Shown here: positions 53,095-61,457 of the stretch, one piece after another
How the letters are laid out: every line of letters begins with the position of its first letter
How positions within the stretch are numbered: the stretch's first letter is position 1
Source: Azoarcus sp. Aa7
GTDB lineage: Bacteria; Pseudomonadota; Gammaproteobacteria; Burkholderiales; Rhodocyclaceae
DNA: 64,000 bases
NCBI RefSeq assembly: GCF_014822185.1
Contig: NZ_QVLR01000047.1
Location: 1 to 64,000 of the forward strand
Reading direction: 5' to 3'
Translations under genes and position numbers: made by a program
Notes under the pieces: model-generated
Database searches by the model: none
Told to the model about the DNA's origin: nothing
Seen by the model: only the letters and a program-made list of their open reading frames with translations

Positions 53095-55580
53095 GCGGCG
53101 GCCTTGACTGACGTGGACGCCTGCGGCGCGATCTCGCCGAGCGCGGCGCGCAGGCCGAAGTCGTAGGGGAAGTCGTCGACCCGGATCACCTTGTCGCGCA
53201 GCTCGCCGCGGCGCTTGAGCAGCGCGAACTCGTCGGCGGTGATCACGCCGGCTTCCAGGGCGCACTGCCACACCGCATCGACGCCGCCGCCGATCATCAG
53301 ACCCGGCTCGAAACGCCCCGCCTTCTGCGCATGGCGCAGCTTGGCCTCGATCGGCTCCGCGGCGATGGTCGCGGCGAGCGCGGCTTCCAGCGCACCGATC
53401 GGCTCCTCGACATCCGTCGTCAGGTACACGTCGGAGGTCAGCCGGTCCCGCGTCGCGGAGGGTTCGATCAGCAGTTTCGCGACTTCATGCCCGAGTTGGT
53501 CCGAGGGCACGACATAGGGCCGCCCGAGCGGGAACACCACGATGCGGCGCAGCAGCGTCGCGAATACGCGGTTCGGGAAGTTCGCGATCACGCCCTCGAA
53601 GGCGTTCTGCGCCTTGAACATGCAGTCCCAGATCGCCCAGTGCATCAGCGGCGCATCCGCCGCCTGCCTGCCTTCGGCCTCGTAGCGGCGCAGCGTCGCC
53701 GAGGCGAGGTACATCAGCGACAGGATGTCGCCGAGGCGCGCCGAGAGCTTCTCCTTGCGCTTCAGCGCGCCGCCCATCGTGCCCATCGAAATGTCCGAGA
53801 GGAAGGCGAACGCGGCGGAGAAGCGCGTGAGCTGCTGGTAGTAGCGCCGCGTCTCGGGGGCAATATTGTCAGGCACGGCGACAAAGTGCGAGCCGGTGAG
53901 CCCCATCACCAGCGCCCGCGCGGCGTTCGACACCGTGTAGCCGACGTGCCCCCACAAGGCTTCGTCGAAGGCGGCGAGGCCGTTGGCCTGCGCCGCATGC
54001 ATCTCGTCGAGCACATAGGGGTGGCAGCGGATCGCGCCCTGGCCGAACAGGATCAGGCTGCGCGTGAGGATGTTCGCGCCCTCGACCGTGATACCGACCG
54101 GAATCTGCTGGTAGGCGCGCCCCAGCATGTTCTGCGGCCCGAGGCAGATGCCCTTGCCGCCGATCACATCCATGCCGTCATTGACGGTCTGGCGCGCGCG
54201 CTCGGTGACGTGATACTTGACGATCGCGGACACCACCGAGGGCTTCTCGCCGAGGTCGATCGCGCCGGCCGTCATCACGCGCGCCGCGTCGCTGAGATAG
54301 GTGTTCGCGCCGATGCGCGTCAGCGCCTCCTCGACGCCCTCGAAGCGGCCGATCGCGGTCTTGAACTGATAGCGCACCCGCGCATAGGCGCCGACCGCGC
54401 GCGCGGTCATCTTCTGCATGCCGGTATTCGAGCCCGGCAGCGAGATCGAACGGCCCGCCGCAAGGCACTCCATCAGCATGCGCCAGCCCTGCCCGGCCAT
54501 CTGCGGCCCGCCGATGATGAAGTCGAGCGGCATGAAGACGTCGCGCCCGCGCACCGGCCCGTTCATCCAGATGCCGTTGAGCGGGAAATGGCGGCGACCG
54601 GTATCGACGCCGGGGTGCTCGGCCGGCACCAGCGCGCAGGTGATGCCGAGGTCCGGCTCGGCGCCGAGGAGGCCGTCCGGGTCGTACAGGCGGAACGCGA
54701 GGCCGAACACCGTGCACACCGGCGCGAGCGTGATGTAGCGCTTGTCGAAGGACACGCGCATGCCCAGCACCTCGCGCCCCTGCCACATCCCCTTGCACAC
54801 GACACCCGCGTCGGGAATCGACGCGGCGTCCGAGCCCGCCCACGGACTCGTCAGCGCGAAGGCCGGGATCTCCAGCCCCTTCGCGAGGCGCGGCAGATAG
54901 TGAGATTTCTGCTCCGGCGTGCCGTAGTGCAGCAGCAACTCCGCCGGCCCGAGCGAGTTCGGCACCATCACCGTAATCGCCGGGGCGGAGGCACGCGTCG
55001 ACAACTTGGTCACGACCTGCGAATGCGCATAGGCCGAAAAGCCCTTCCCGCCATACTCCTTCGGGATGATCATGCCGAGGAAGCCCTTGTCCTTGATGTA
55101 CTGCCACACCTCGGGCGACAGGTCCTGGCGCAGGTTGTCCTGCCAGTCGTTGGTGAGGCGGCACAGCTCGCTGGTCTCGTTGTCGAGGAAGGCGCGCTCC
55201 TCGGCGGAGAGCTTGGGCCACGGATAGGCGAGCAGCTTCGACCACGCCGGCGCGCCGCGGAAGAGCTCGCCCTCCCACCACACCGTGCCGGCCTCCAGCG
55301 CATCCTTCTCGGTCTGCGACATCGACGGCAGCGCCTTGCGGAAGACGCGGAACACCGGTGCCGTCACCAGCGTGCGGCGCACCGGCCGCAGCAGGAAGAT
55401 GGCCATCACGGCCGCAAAGACCGCCAGCGCCGCGACGATCGCCGCCGGCGCCCAGCCTCCGGCCCAGCCGCTCGCCGCCAGCCAGACCAGCCCGACCCCG
55501 GCCCAGGCAAAAAGGGGCGCTCGCCCGTAGGCGAGCGCGATTGCCAAGGGAGGGAGCAAAGCGATTAACCACCAGATCAT
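53091..55580 (-). CDS. fadE: Acyl-CoA dehydrogenase FadE
   Basis: FAD-dependent first step of beta-oxidation. The 829-residue protein is the large membrane-associated FadE type (E. coli 814). Hydrophobic segments at about 2-20, 24-38 and 47-66 precede the dehydrogenase domain (KGFLGMIIPKEYGGKGFSAY, FALTSPWAGSDAAS), and a DUF1974-like C-terminal region follows. It starts 86 bp after the tetR stop and overlaps fadI. Probably controlled by the adjacent TetR regulator. Confidence 0.95.
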   Translation of the reverse strand: MIWWLIALLPPLAIALAYGRAPLFAWAGVGLVWLAASGWAGGWAPAAIVAALAVFAAVMAIFLLRPVRRTLVTAPVFRVFRKALPSMSQTEKDALEAGTVWWEGELFRGAPAWSKLLAYPWPKLSAEERAFLDNETSELCRLTNDWQDNLRQDLSPEVWQYIKDKGFLGMIIPKEYGGKGFSAYAHSQVVTKLSTRASAPAITVMVPNSLGPAELLLHYGTPEQKSHYLPRLAKGLEIPAFALTSPWAGSDAASIPDAGVVCKGMWQGREVLGMRVSFDKRYITLAPVCTVFGLAFRLYDPDGLLGAEPDLGITCALVPAEHPGVDTGRRHFPLNGIWMNGPVRGRDVFMPLDFIIGGPQMAGQGWRMLMECLAAGRSISLPGSNTGMQKMTARAVGAYARVRYQFKTAIGRFEGVEEALTRIGANTYLSDAARVMTAGAIDLGEKPSVVSAIVKYHVTERARQTVNDGMDVIGGKGICLGPQNMLGRAYQQIPVGITVEGANILTRSLILFGQGAIRCHPYVLDEMHAAQANGLAAFDEALWGHVGYTVSNAARALVMGLTGSHFVAVPDNIAPETRRYYQQLTRFSAAFAFLSDISMGTMGGALKRKEKLSARLGDILSLMYLASATLRRYEAEGRQAADAPLMHWAIWDCMFKAQNAFEGVIANFPNRVFATLLRRIVVFPLGRPYVVPSDQLGHEVAKLLIEPSATRDRLTSDVYLTTDVEEPIGALEAALAATIAAEPIEAKLRHAQKAGRFEPGLMIGGGVDAVWQCALEAGVITADEFALLKRRGELRDKVIRVDDFPYDFGLRAALGEIAPQASTSVKAAA

Positions 55581-55666
55581 TGTCGTCTCCTAATCCATCC
55601 TCGATCCGCCCCGGCTCTGTCGCGATCTGCGCCGCGCTGTGCCGCCCGGGCGGGCTCTTGTTCATT

Positions 55667-56368
55667 TCATTGGCGCTTCGATGCGCCCCTTCCGTTCTCG
55701 CCCGGCACGCCCTGCCCCGGTAGCGGCGCCCGCAGCCCCCCCAGCAGGAAGGACATCAGCCGCGACAGGAGCCGCTCCGGGTCTGCATCGTCGAAGGTCC
55801 CCGCAAAGAGCTGCAGCGCATCCGTGCCGGCGATCGCGTAGGACATCGCCCCCATCATGAAATGGAAGCGCCACAGGATTTCCTCCCGCGGCACGTCGGG
55901 CAGCGCGCGGAACAGCGCGACCGTGAAGCGCTCGACAACCCCTGCGTATTCCTCGGCGAGGAACTGGCGCACGAAACCGTTGGGCTCCGTATAAGTTCGA
56001 CCGAGCAGGCGCATGAAAGTGTGGCCGCCGTGCTCGGTATCCGCCGCCATCTCCAGCGCGGTGCCGAAGAAGGCCTCGACGATGCGGCTGGGCTTCAACG
56101 GCGTACCGCCGGCCTCGGCCTCCAGCCGGTCGAGCGCCGCGAGCCGCCGCCGGTTCAGCTCCGTGAGCCGCCGTTTGAAGACTTCCTGGATCAGCGCGTC
56201 CTTGCTGCCGAAGTGGTAGTTCACGGCCGCGATGTTGGCTTCGGCGCGGCTCGTGATCATGCGCATCGTCGTCGCCTCGAAGCCATGCTCGACGAACAGC
56301 GCCTCGGCCGCATCGAGGATGCGGTCGCGGGTTTCGGGGGCGGACTGGCGGTCGGTGGGTGCGCGCAT
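55667..56368 (-). CDS. TetR family regulator of fatty-acid degradation (PsrA-like)
   Basis: A 233-residue protein with an N-terminal TetR helix-turn-helix (TRDRILDAAEALFVEHGF, then ANIAAVNYHFGSKDALI) and a larger C-terminal ligand-binding domain. Its length and position upstream of fadE suggest a PsrA-type acyl-CoA/fatty-acid-responsive repressor. A PsrA-like palindrome lies 15 bp upstream of its ATG, consistent with autoregulation. An alternative frame covering the same bases is a shadow. Confidence 0.88.
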   Translation of the reverse strand: MRAPTDRQSAPETRDRILDAAEALFVEHGFEATTMRMITSRAEANIAAVNYHFGSKDALIQEVFKRRLTELNRRRLAALDRLEAEAGGTPLKPSRIVEAFFGTALEMAADTEHGGHTFMRLLGRTYTEPNGFVRQFLAEEYAGVVERFTVALFRALPDVPREEILWRFHFMMGAMSYAIAGTDALQLFAGTFDDADPERLLSRLMSFLLGGLRAPLPGQGVPGENGRGASKRQ

Positions 56369-56382
56369 GACAGCTCATCAAT

Positions 56383-56396
56383 CAAACGATTGTTTT
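56383..56396. promoter_or_regulatory. PsrA-type operator upstream of tetR
   Basis: CAAAC-GATT-GTTTT matches the published PsrA consensus (C/G)AAAC-N2-4-GTTT(G/C) at 9 of 10 positions, 15 bp upstream of the regulator ATG. A further GTTTC half-site occurs at 56405-56409. The surrounding sequence is AT-rich against a GC-rich background, as expected for a promoter/operator. Confidence 0.55.
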
Positions 56397-56409
56397 AATC
56401 ATACGTTTC

Positions 56410-56687
56410 ATTGATGGGAAGTCAAGAAATATTGATGGGCGGGTGCGGCCGATTTGCACGCAGGTCCCGACCGCACACGCGCGCACTGATAAACGCCCCG
56501 AACCCCGCCCCCGTTTCTCGAGCAAGTGCAATGACATCCCGCCACGCTCCGTCGACATGCAGGCTGATCCACGGGACGGCATGGCTCGGAAAGTTGCGCA
56601 ACATCAAACTTCATGCGGCGCGATGGTGCCGTCAGGTGAATCGCATGCTAGAAACAACAAGGCTTCAGACCATGCGCAGGTGAATCG
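56410..56687. other. Intergenic region, no gene seen
   Basis: About 280 bp between the tetR operator and the secreted FN3 protein. Short overlapping frames on both strands have no signals or recognisable motifs. An AGGTGA at about 56678 serves as Shine-Dalgarno for the downstream gene. Confidence 0.5.
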
Positions 56688-58523
56688 ATGAGCACATGCC
56701 CTCCCTCGCTGCGGCGTATCGCGACGCTATATGTCCCTGCGCTGCTGTGCGCGATTCTCCCGGCTTATGCCGCAGCGGACGCGACGCTCGCATGGTTGCA
56801 GCAGACCCGAGGCGTCTCGGTCGCGCTGGATGCGAATGACTCCGTGTATACGGTGGACTACGAGCAGGCGCTCGGCGCGGAGATGACGCTGACGAAGCGC
56901 CATGCCAACGGCACCCCTGCCTGGGTCGCCGCTTACGACCAGACCGACGCAACCAAGTGGGAACGCGCGAGCTGGGTCGTCGCCGACAGCGTCGGCAGTG
57001 CCATCGTCTGCGGCACCCTCATGTCCGGCTACTCCAATCCCGTGGAAGCCGCCAGCATCGTCATGAAGTTCGACGCCAACGGGGCCCTGGTCTGGCGGCG
57101 CGTATTCGAGAGCGGGTTCGACGGCTCGTCCGTGAAGAAGTGCCTCGTTGACCACTCCGACAATGTTTACGTGTTCGGCATGGGCAGCGGCCCCAGCGGG
57201 CGGGTGACCAAGGTCAAGAAATTCGACCCGGATGGCACGGCGCTATGGTCGTACTTCGATTCCGCCGGCATCGGCGCAGCGGTGAACGTCAAGCTCACCC
57301 CGGATTACCACCTCTTGCTCACGGGGCGCTCCATCGCCGGGAGCTTCAACGGCTACGCCAAGATCGACCTGAACGGCAACGCCGTGTGGAATCTGCCGGC
57401 GGTTGCCAGCCTCACTGTTGGCGATTCCGCTGGCGACGCGTTCGGCAACACGTACGTCGTCCACGGCCAGTACGGGGTTGCCAACCCCGGGACTGTCGTC
57501 AAGAAACTCGACCCCGCGGGCGATCTCCTCTGGGAAAACGTCTACCCGCTCGCGGGCTTCCGGATTGAAGCCGGCAGCGACAATGGTGCGGTGGTGAGCG
57601 GGTTCCCGAACAGCGGAACCCCCGGCGCAGCCTTCGTGAAACTGAACGATAAAGACGGCGCCTTGATCTGGTCGAACCTCGATGCGGACGGACCGCTCGC
57701 GCTGCTCGCCCACGCCCACATGTTGCTGGACGTGGACAACAACGCCTACCTGGCCGCCGGCACCATGTCCGAGATGGCGGTGACCCGCATCAACGCCGAT
57801 GGCACATCGGGCTGGACACGAACCATCCCATACGGCTACGCCCAGGCCATCGCACTCGGCAACACGGACCGGAGCGTCTACGTGGTCGGCGGCACGACGG
57901 CCCGGCTCACACAGGGCGACCCGACGCTCGTCCCCGCCCAACCAACGCCGCTGAGCTATTTCGATCTCAAGCCGAACAGCATCTACCTTGGCTGGAGCGA
58001 CAATTCGACGAACGAGACCGGATTCACGGTCGAACGCTGCCAGGGCGCAGCGGCCGTGTGCGACGCAAACCCGGGCAACTGGGCAGTGATCGCCACCTTG
58101 GCCGAAAACGTATCGACTTACGTGGACGGCGCACTGTCCAGCGAAATGACCTACAGCTGGCGCGTCCGGGCCTTCAACGGCGCAGGCGCCTCGCCCTACT
58201 CCAACCCCCTCTCGGTCACCACCCCGCCGCTGCCGCCCCTTGCTCCCTCCAACCTCAAGGCCCAGGCCAAGCGGGTCGGGCCGGCAGTCGAGGTGCGCCT
58301 GAGCTGGCTCGACCGCGCCGGCAACGAGACAGGCTTCACGGTGGAACGTTGCACCGGAATCGGCTGCACCAACTTCGCCGCCATCGCATCCCTGCCCGCC
58401 AACACCCAGAAATACACCGACCCCGCAGTCGCGCGCGCGACGCGCTACCAGTATCGCGTCATGGCGTCCGGCAAGGGCGGCAATTCCGGATATTCGAATA
58501 TCGCACCGATAAAGACGCCTTAG
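56688..58523 (+). CDS. Secreted beta-propeller protein with two fibronectin type III domains
   Basis: 611 residues. A signal peptide (about 1-29, ending AYAAA) is followed by about six propeller-like repeats with alternating D-x-x-x-N-x-Y-V (DHSDNVYVFG, DAFGNTYVVH, DVDNNAYLAAG) and K-x-D-x-x-G-x-x-x-W (KFDANGALVW, KLDPAGDLLW) motifs, as in SBBP/PQQ-like blades. Two C-terminal FN3 domains (about 410-510 and 515-611) share the repeated NETGFTVERC. No enzymatic motif was seen. Probably an extracellular or surface binding protein. It stands alone between the fad block and lysR. Confidence 0.82.
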   Translation: MSTCPPSLRRIATLYVPALLCAILPAYAAADATLAWLQQTRGVSVALDANDSVYTVDYEQALGAEMTLTKRHANGTPAWVAAYDQTDATKWERASWVVADSVGSAIVCGTLMSGYSNPVEAASIVMKFDANGALVWRRVFESGFDGSSVKKCLVDHSDNVYVFGMGSGPSGRVTKVKKFDPDGTALWSYFDSAGIGAAVNVKLTPDYHLLLTGRSIAGSFNGYAKIDLNGNAVWNLPAVASLTVGDSAGDAFGNTYVVHGQYGVANPGTVVKKLDPAGDLLWENVYPLAGFRIEAGSDNGAVVSGFPNSGTPGAAFVKLNDKDGALIWSNLDADGPLALLAHAHMLLDVDNNAYLAAGTMSEMAVTRINADGTSGWTRTIPYGYAQAIALGNTDRSVYVVGGTTARLTQGDPTLVPAQPTPLSYFDLKPNSIYLGWSDNSTNETGFTVERCQGAAAVCDANPGNWAVIATLAENVSTYVDGALSSEMTYSWRVRAFNGAGASPYSNPLSVTTPPLPPLAPSNLKAQAKRVGPAVEVRLSWLDRAGNETGFTVERCTGIGCTNFAAIASLPANTQKYTDPAVARATRYQYRVMASGKGGNSGYSNIAPIKTP

Positions 58524-58648
58524 CGGTCTGCTGCCACCCGTTCGTCGCCTTCCGTGGTCCAGTTGCCGCAGGTCATGTCGCCGGCGAGCGGCGCCAGCAC
58601 CGACAGCGACGCCGCGACGATTCCCACTGCCCTCCGTGCGCTTTTCAT
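58520..58648 (-). CDS. Possible 42-residue exported peptide
   Basis: An open frame starting MKSARRAVGIVAASLSVLAP has a positively charged N-terminus and hydrophobic core like a signal peptide, then a short Cys-containing tail (MTCGNWTTEG). It begins 38 bp after the lysR stop on the same strand. The Shine-Dalgarno is weak and its end overlaps the FN3 gene stop. It may not be expressed. Confidence 0.25.
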   Translation of the reverse strand: MKSARRAVGIVAASLSVLAPLAGDMTCGNWTTEGDERVAADR

Positions 58649-58686
58649 GCTCGATCCATCTTCGTGTGATCGGAGTGCATCAGGGA

Positions 58687-59625
58687 TCAAGACTGCGCAT
58701 TCGGCTCGCCGGCCTTGCCCCGGTCGCGCCGCTCGCTCCATTCGCGCGCGGTGCGTTCGAGATGCCCGAGAAAGACGGCCGCGACCGGGGATAGCCGCTT
58801 GCCGCGCGGATGCAGCGTGAACCAGCTGGACTGGAGCGGAAAACCCGCAACTTCGAGGATCGCGAGCTGGTCGTCCGCGGGCCGCGCCGCCAGGGCGTGG
58901 CGCGAGATCACCGCGAGGCCGAGGCCGCCGGCGACGGCCTGCTTGATCGCCTCGTTGCTGCCGAGTTCGAGGCGAACTTCCGGCACGAAGGCGTTGCGCG
59001 CGAAATGCGCGTCGCAGGCGAGGCGCGTGCCGGAGCCGCGTTCGCGCAGGATGAAGCGCTCACGGGCGAGATCGGCGAGTTCGATCCGTCGCCCACCCCG
59101 CCGGTGCCCTTCGGGGGCGATCACGACGAGCGGGTTGGGCAGGAAGGCGTGCCGTTCGAGGTCCAGGTTCTCGGGCGGCATTGACATGATGTAGAGATCG
59201 TCGCGGTTTTCGCGCAGGCGGGCGACGACGCCATCGCGGTTGAGCACTTCGAGCGCGATCTCGATGTTGGGGTGCTCGGCGCAGAAACTGCCCAGCAGGC
59301 GCGGCACGAAGTACTTCGCGGTGCTCACCAGCGCGACGCGCAGCCGCCCGCGCTCCAACCCCTTCATCGCGTCGATCGCCTGCTCGAACGCAAGCCACTC
59401 GTCGAGCATCGCGCGCGCGGTCTCCGCCAGCGCCTCGCCTGCCGCGGTGAGGTAGAGGCGCTTGCCGATCTGCTCGTAGAGCGGCAGGCCGACGGCCTCC
59501 GCGAGCTCGCGCAGCTGCATCGACACGGTGGGCTGGGTGACGCGGCAGGCCTCGGCGGCAGCGGTGACGCTGCCGTGGTCGGCAAGGGCAAGGAACAGGC
59601 GCAACTGGCGGAAAGTGGCGTTCAT
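58687..59625 (-). CDS. LysR family transcriptional regulator (CbbR-like)
   Basis: 312 residues. The N-terminal winged helix-turn-helix reads FLALADHGSVTAAAEACRVTQPTVSMQLREL; the C-terminal periplasmic-binding-like effector domain (about 90-295) includes SNEAIKQAVAGGLGLAVIS. The sequence style resembles CbbR/YeiE regulators. Divergent transcription from a carbonic anhydrase gene suggests it controls that gene, perhaps in response to a CO2/bicarbonate-linked metabolite. Confidence 0.9.
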   Translation of the reverse strand: MNATFRQLRLFLALADHGSVTAAAEACRVTQPTVSMQLRELAEAVGLPLYEQIGKRLYLTAAGEALAETARAMLDEWLAFEQAIDAMKGLERGRLRVALVSTAKYFVPRLLGSFCAEHPNIEIALEVLNRDGVVARLRENRDDLYIMSMPPENLDLERHAFLPNPLVVIAPEGHRRGGRRIELADLARERFILRERGSGTRLACDAHFARNAFVPEVRLELGSNEAIKQAVAGGLGLAVISRHALAARPADDQLAILEVAGFPLQSSWFTLHPRGKRLSPVAAVFLGHLERTAREWSERRDRGKAGEPNAQS

Positions 59626-59632
59626 AGAGTTT

Positions 59633-59661
59633 TATCGATACATATCATCATGAATATCGAT
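59633..59661. promoter_or_regulatory. Inverted repeat in the lysR-carbonic anhydrase intergenic region
   Basis: ATCGATA (59634-59640) and TATCGAT (59655-59661) form an exact inverted repeat with a 14-bp AT-rich spacer, just upstream of the lysR start. This is suitable as a LysR-type operator, where dyads with T-N11-A-like cores are usual. Binding is inferred. Confidence 0.5.
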
Positions 59662-59732
59662 TATTTATTATTTTCACCCGTCGGTAACATCGCAGCCAAC
59701 GTCAATTGTGTGAAGGTGAGGTCCGCCCCTCG

Positions 59733-60407
59733 ATGAAAACTCATACGTCCGAAACTCAGGCCAGCGTCACCCCCGCACTTGCGCTGCAGTTCCTCAGGGA
59801 GGGCAACGCCCGCTTCGTCAACAACCTGCGCGTGAGCCGCGACCTGTTGCAGCAAGCCAACGCGACGCGCGACGGCCAGTGGCCGTTCGCCACCATCGTC
59901 AGCTGCATCGACAGCCGCACATCGGCCGAGCTCATCTTCGACCAGGGCCTCGGCGACATCTTCTCCGTGCGCATCGCCGGCAACGTGATCAACACCGACA
60001 TCATCGGCAGCCTCGAATTCGCATGCCACGTAGCCGGGTCGAAGCTCATCGTGGTGCTCGGGCACACCTCGTGCGGCGCAATCAAGGGCGCATGCGACCA
60101 CGTGGAGCTGGGCAACCTGACCGAGTTGCTGTCGAAGATCCAGCCGGCCGTGTACGAAGAGAGCCAGACCCCGGATCCGGCGAAGCGCAACTCGAAGAAC
60201 GCCGCGTTCGTCGAGAACGTGGCCGACCTGAACGTGCGCCGCTCGGTGCGGTCGATCGTGAACCGCAGCTACATCCTCGAACACATGATCGCCGCCGGCA
60301 AGGTGGGCATCATCGGCGGCAAACACGACCTGGCCAGCGGCGAGGTGACGTTCTTCGACGACACCTGGTTGCACGACAACGCGTCGATGCAGATCATCGC
60401 CGGCTAG
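59733..60407 (+). CDS. Beta-class carbonic anhydrase
   Basis: Interconverts CO2 and bicarbonate with a Zn site. 224 residues. The zinc ligands Cys-Asp-Arg are in SCIDSRTSAELIFDQG (C-x-D-x-R), and the His and second Cys in GHTSCGAIKGAC. ATG at 59733 (MKTHTSETQ) is chosen; AGGTGAGG lies 11 bp upstream, and a TTG nine codons earlier is a weaker alternative. It is regulated presumably by the divergent LysR protein. Its end overlaps the convergent hydrolase gene by 14 bp. Confidence 0.94.
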   Translation: MKTHTSETQASVTPALALQFLREGNARFVNNLRVSRDLLQQANATRDGQWPFATIVSCIDSRTSAELIFDQGLGDIFSVRIAGNVINTDIIGSLEFACHVAGSKLIVVLGHTSCGAIKGACDHVELGNLTELLSKIQPAVYEESQTPDPAKRNSKNAAFVENVADLNVRRSVRSIVNRSYILEHMIAAGKVGIIGGKHDLASGEVTFFDDTWLHDNASMQIIAG

Positions 60408-61194
60408 CTCCGCTCCTGGGCTGGCTGAGCGCGAGCCGCGCCGTGACCGGGAAGTGGTCGGACGGATAGCGCCGGCCCGCGCACCAGGTGTCGGCGCCGG
60501 CCGCCTCGGTGCGGAAGTGCGGCGAGGCGAGGATCCAGTCGATCGCCTCGCGCACGGACGCGCGGCCATAGTCGTGATAGGTGCCGATCGCCGCACCCGC
60601 TTCCTGCAGCACCTCGCGCAGCGCGCCACCGGTGGTGAGCTCGCGAAAAGTTTCCGAGTCGCGCTCGGCGTTGAAATCGCCCGTGACGACGACGCCCTCG
60701 TCCCCCGGAACGGCCAGCGCCCAGCGTCGCAGCAAGCGTGCCGACTCTTCGCGCGCCATGCCCTGGTAGTCGAAATGGGTGTTCAGGAAGACGACCGGCG
60801 GCGCACCGGATGCTCCCGGCTGCAGCCTCACCCAGCTCGCGGTGCGCGGATAGGCCGCCCCCCAGGACTGGCGCCCGGGCGTATCCGGTTCGTCGGCGAG
60901 CCAGAAGTGGCCGCGCGCGATCTCCGCGAAGGCGGCACGGCGGTACAGCAGCGGCGCCATCTCGATCGCCGAATCGCCTTCACCCAGCCGATGCACGCCG
61001 ACGAATTCATAGTCGGGCAGGGCCGCGCGCACGAAGGCCGCCTGCTCGTCGTCGCGGCATTCCTGCAGGCCCAGCAGGTCCGGGTCGAAGGCGCGGATGC
61101 GCTCGATCACGAGCCCCTTGCGGTGCGCCCACGCGTGTTCTCCGTCAGGCGCCGAGGCGCAGCGGATGTTGAAAGACATCACCCCGAGCTGCAC
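60394..61194 (-). CDS. Endonuclease/exonuclease/phosphatase family protein
   Basis: A 266-residue metal-dependent phosphoesterase with family motifs FNIRCA, LGLQECR (catalytic Glu), LNTHFDYQG, VTGDFNAERDS (GDFN) and PSDHFPV (SDH). I choose the GTG at 61194 because GGGGAGGAG lies 3 bp upstream; the frame to 61275 is open but arginine-rich. No signal peptide is evident with this start. The substrate could be nucleic acid, phosphoinositide-like or sugar phosphate; it cannot be told from sequence. Confidence 0.88.
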   Translation of the reverse strand: MQLGVMSFNIRCASAPDGEHAWAHRKGLVIERIRAFDPDLLGLQECRDDEQAAFVRAALPDYEFVGVHRLGEGDSAIEMAPLLYRRAAFAEIARGHFWLADEPDTPGRQSWGAAYPRTASWVRLQPGASGAPPVVFLNTHFDYQGMAREESARLLRRWALAVPGDEGVVVTGDFNAERDSETFRELTTGGALREVLQEAGAAIGTYHDYGRASVREAIDWILASPHFRTEAAGADTWCAGRRYPSDHFPVTARLALSQPRSGASRR

Positions 61195-61337
61195 GGTCTC
61201 CTCCCCTGCGAAGCGGGGACGCGCCCCCCCCCTTTCAGGGCGCGCCGGGATCCTGCTACCTAGATCACGGTTCACCCGCGTACGATTGCGCTAGTCTAAG
61301 CATTGCAACAATACTTTCACGCGACGGGGACGGCCAG

Positions 61338-61457
61338 ATGATCCTTGCAGCGACGCTCGACGGGAGCACGCCGGCACCGTCACGGACGACAGCACGCGGC
61401 GGCAGGATCGTCCGCACGCATGCGTCGGACGCGCCGCAACGGGCTGGAGGCCGCTGA
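61338..61457 (+). CDS. Possible 39-codon upstream frame coupled to the ABC protein
   Basis: ATG at 61338 opens a frame (MILAATLDGSTPAPSRT...) that ends in TGA at 61455-61457, exactly overlapping the ABC protein ATG (TGATG). It has no recognisable homology and only a weak GGGACGG upstream. The overlap is of the type used in translational coupling but may be chance. Confidence 0.22.
   Translation: MILAATLDGSTPAPSRTTARGGRIVRTHASDAPQRAGGR

Noticed and set aside
55662-56381. Second minus-strand frame over the TetR gene (239 codons)
   Set aside because: The overlapping 233-residue frame carries the helix-turn-helix and a normal ligand domain; this one is Arg-rich shadow sequence.
61195-61337. Promoter for the ABC protein gene
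   Set aside because: Only weak matches (TTGCGC, CAATAC) were found; not enough to annotate.
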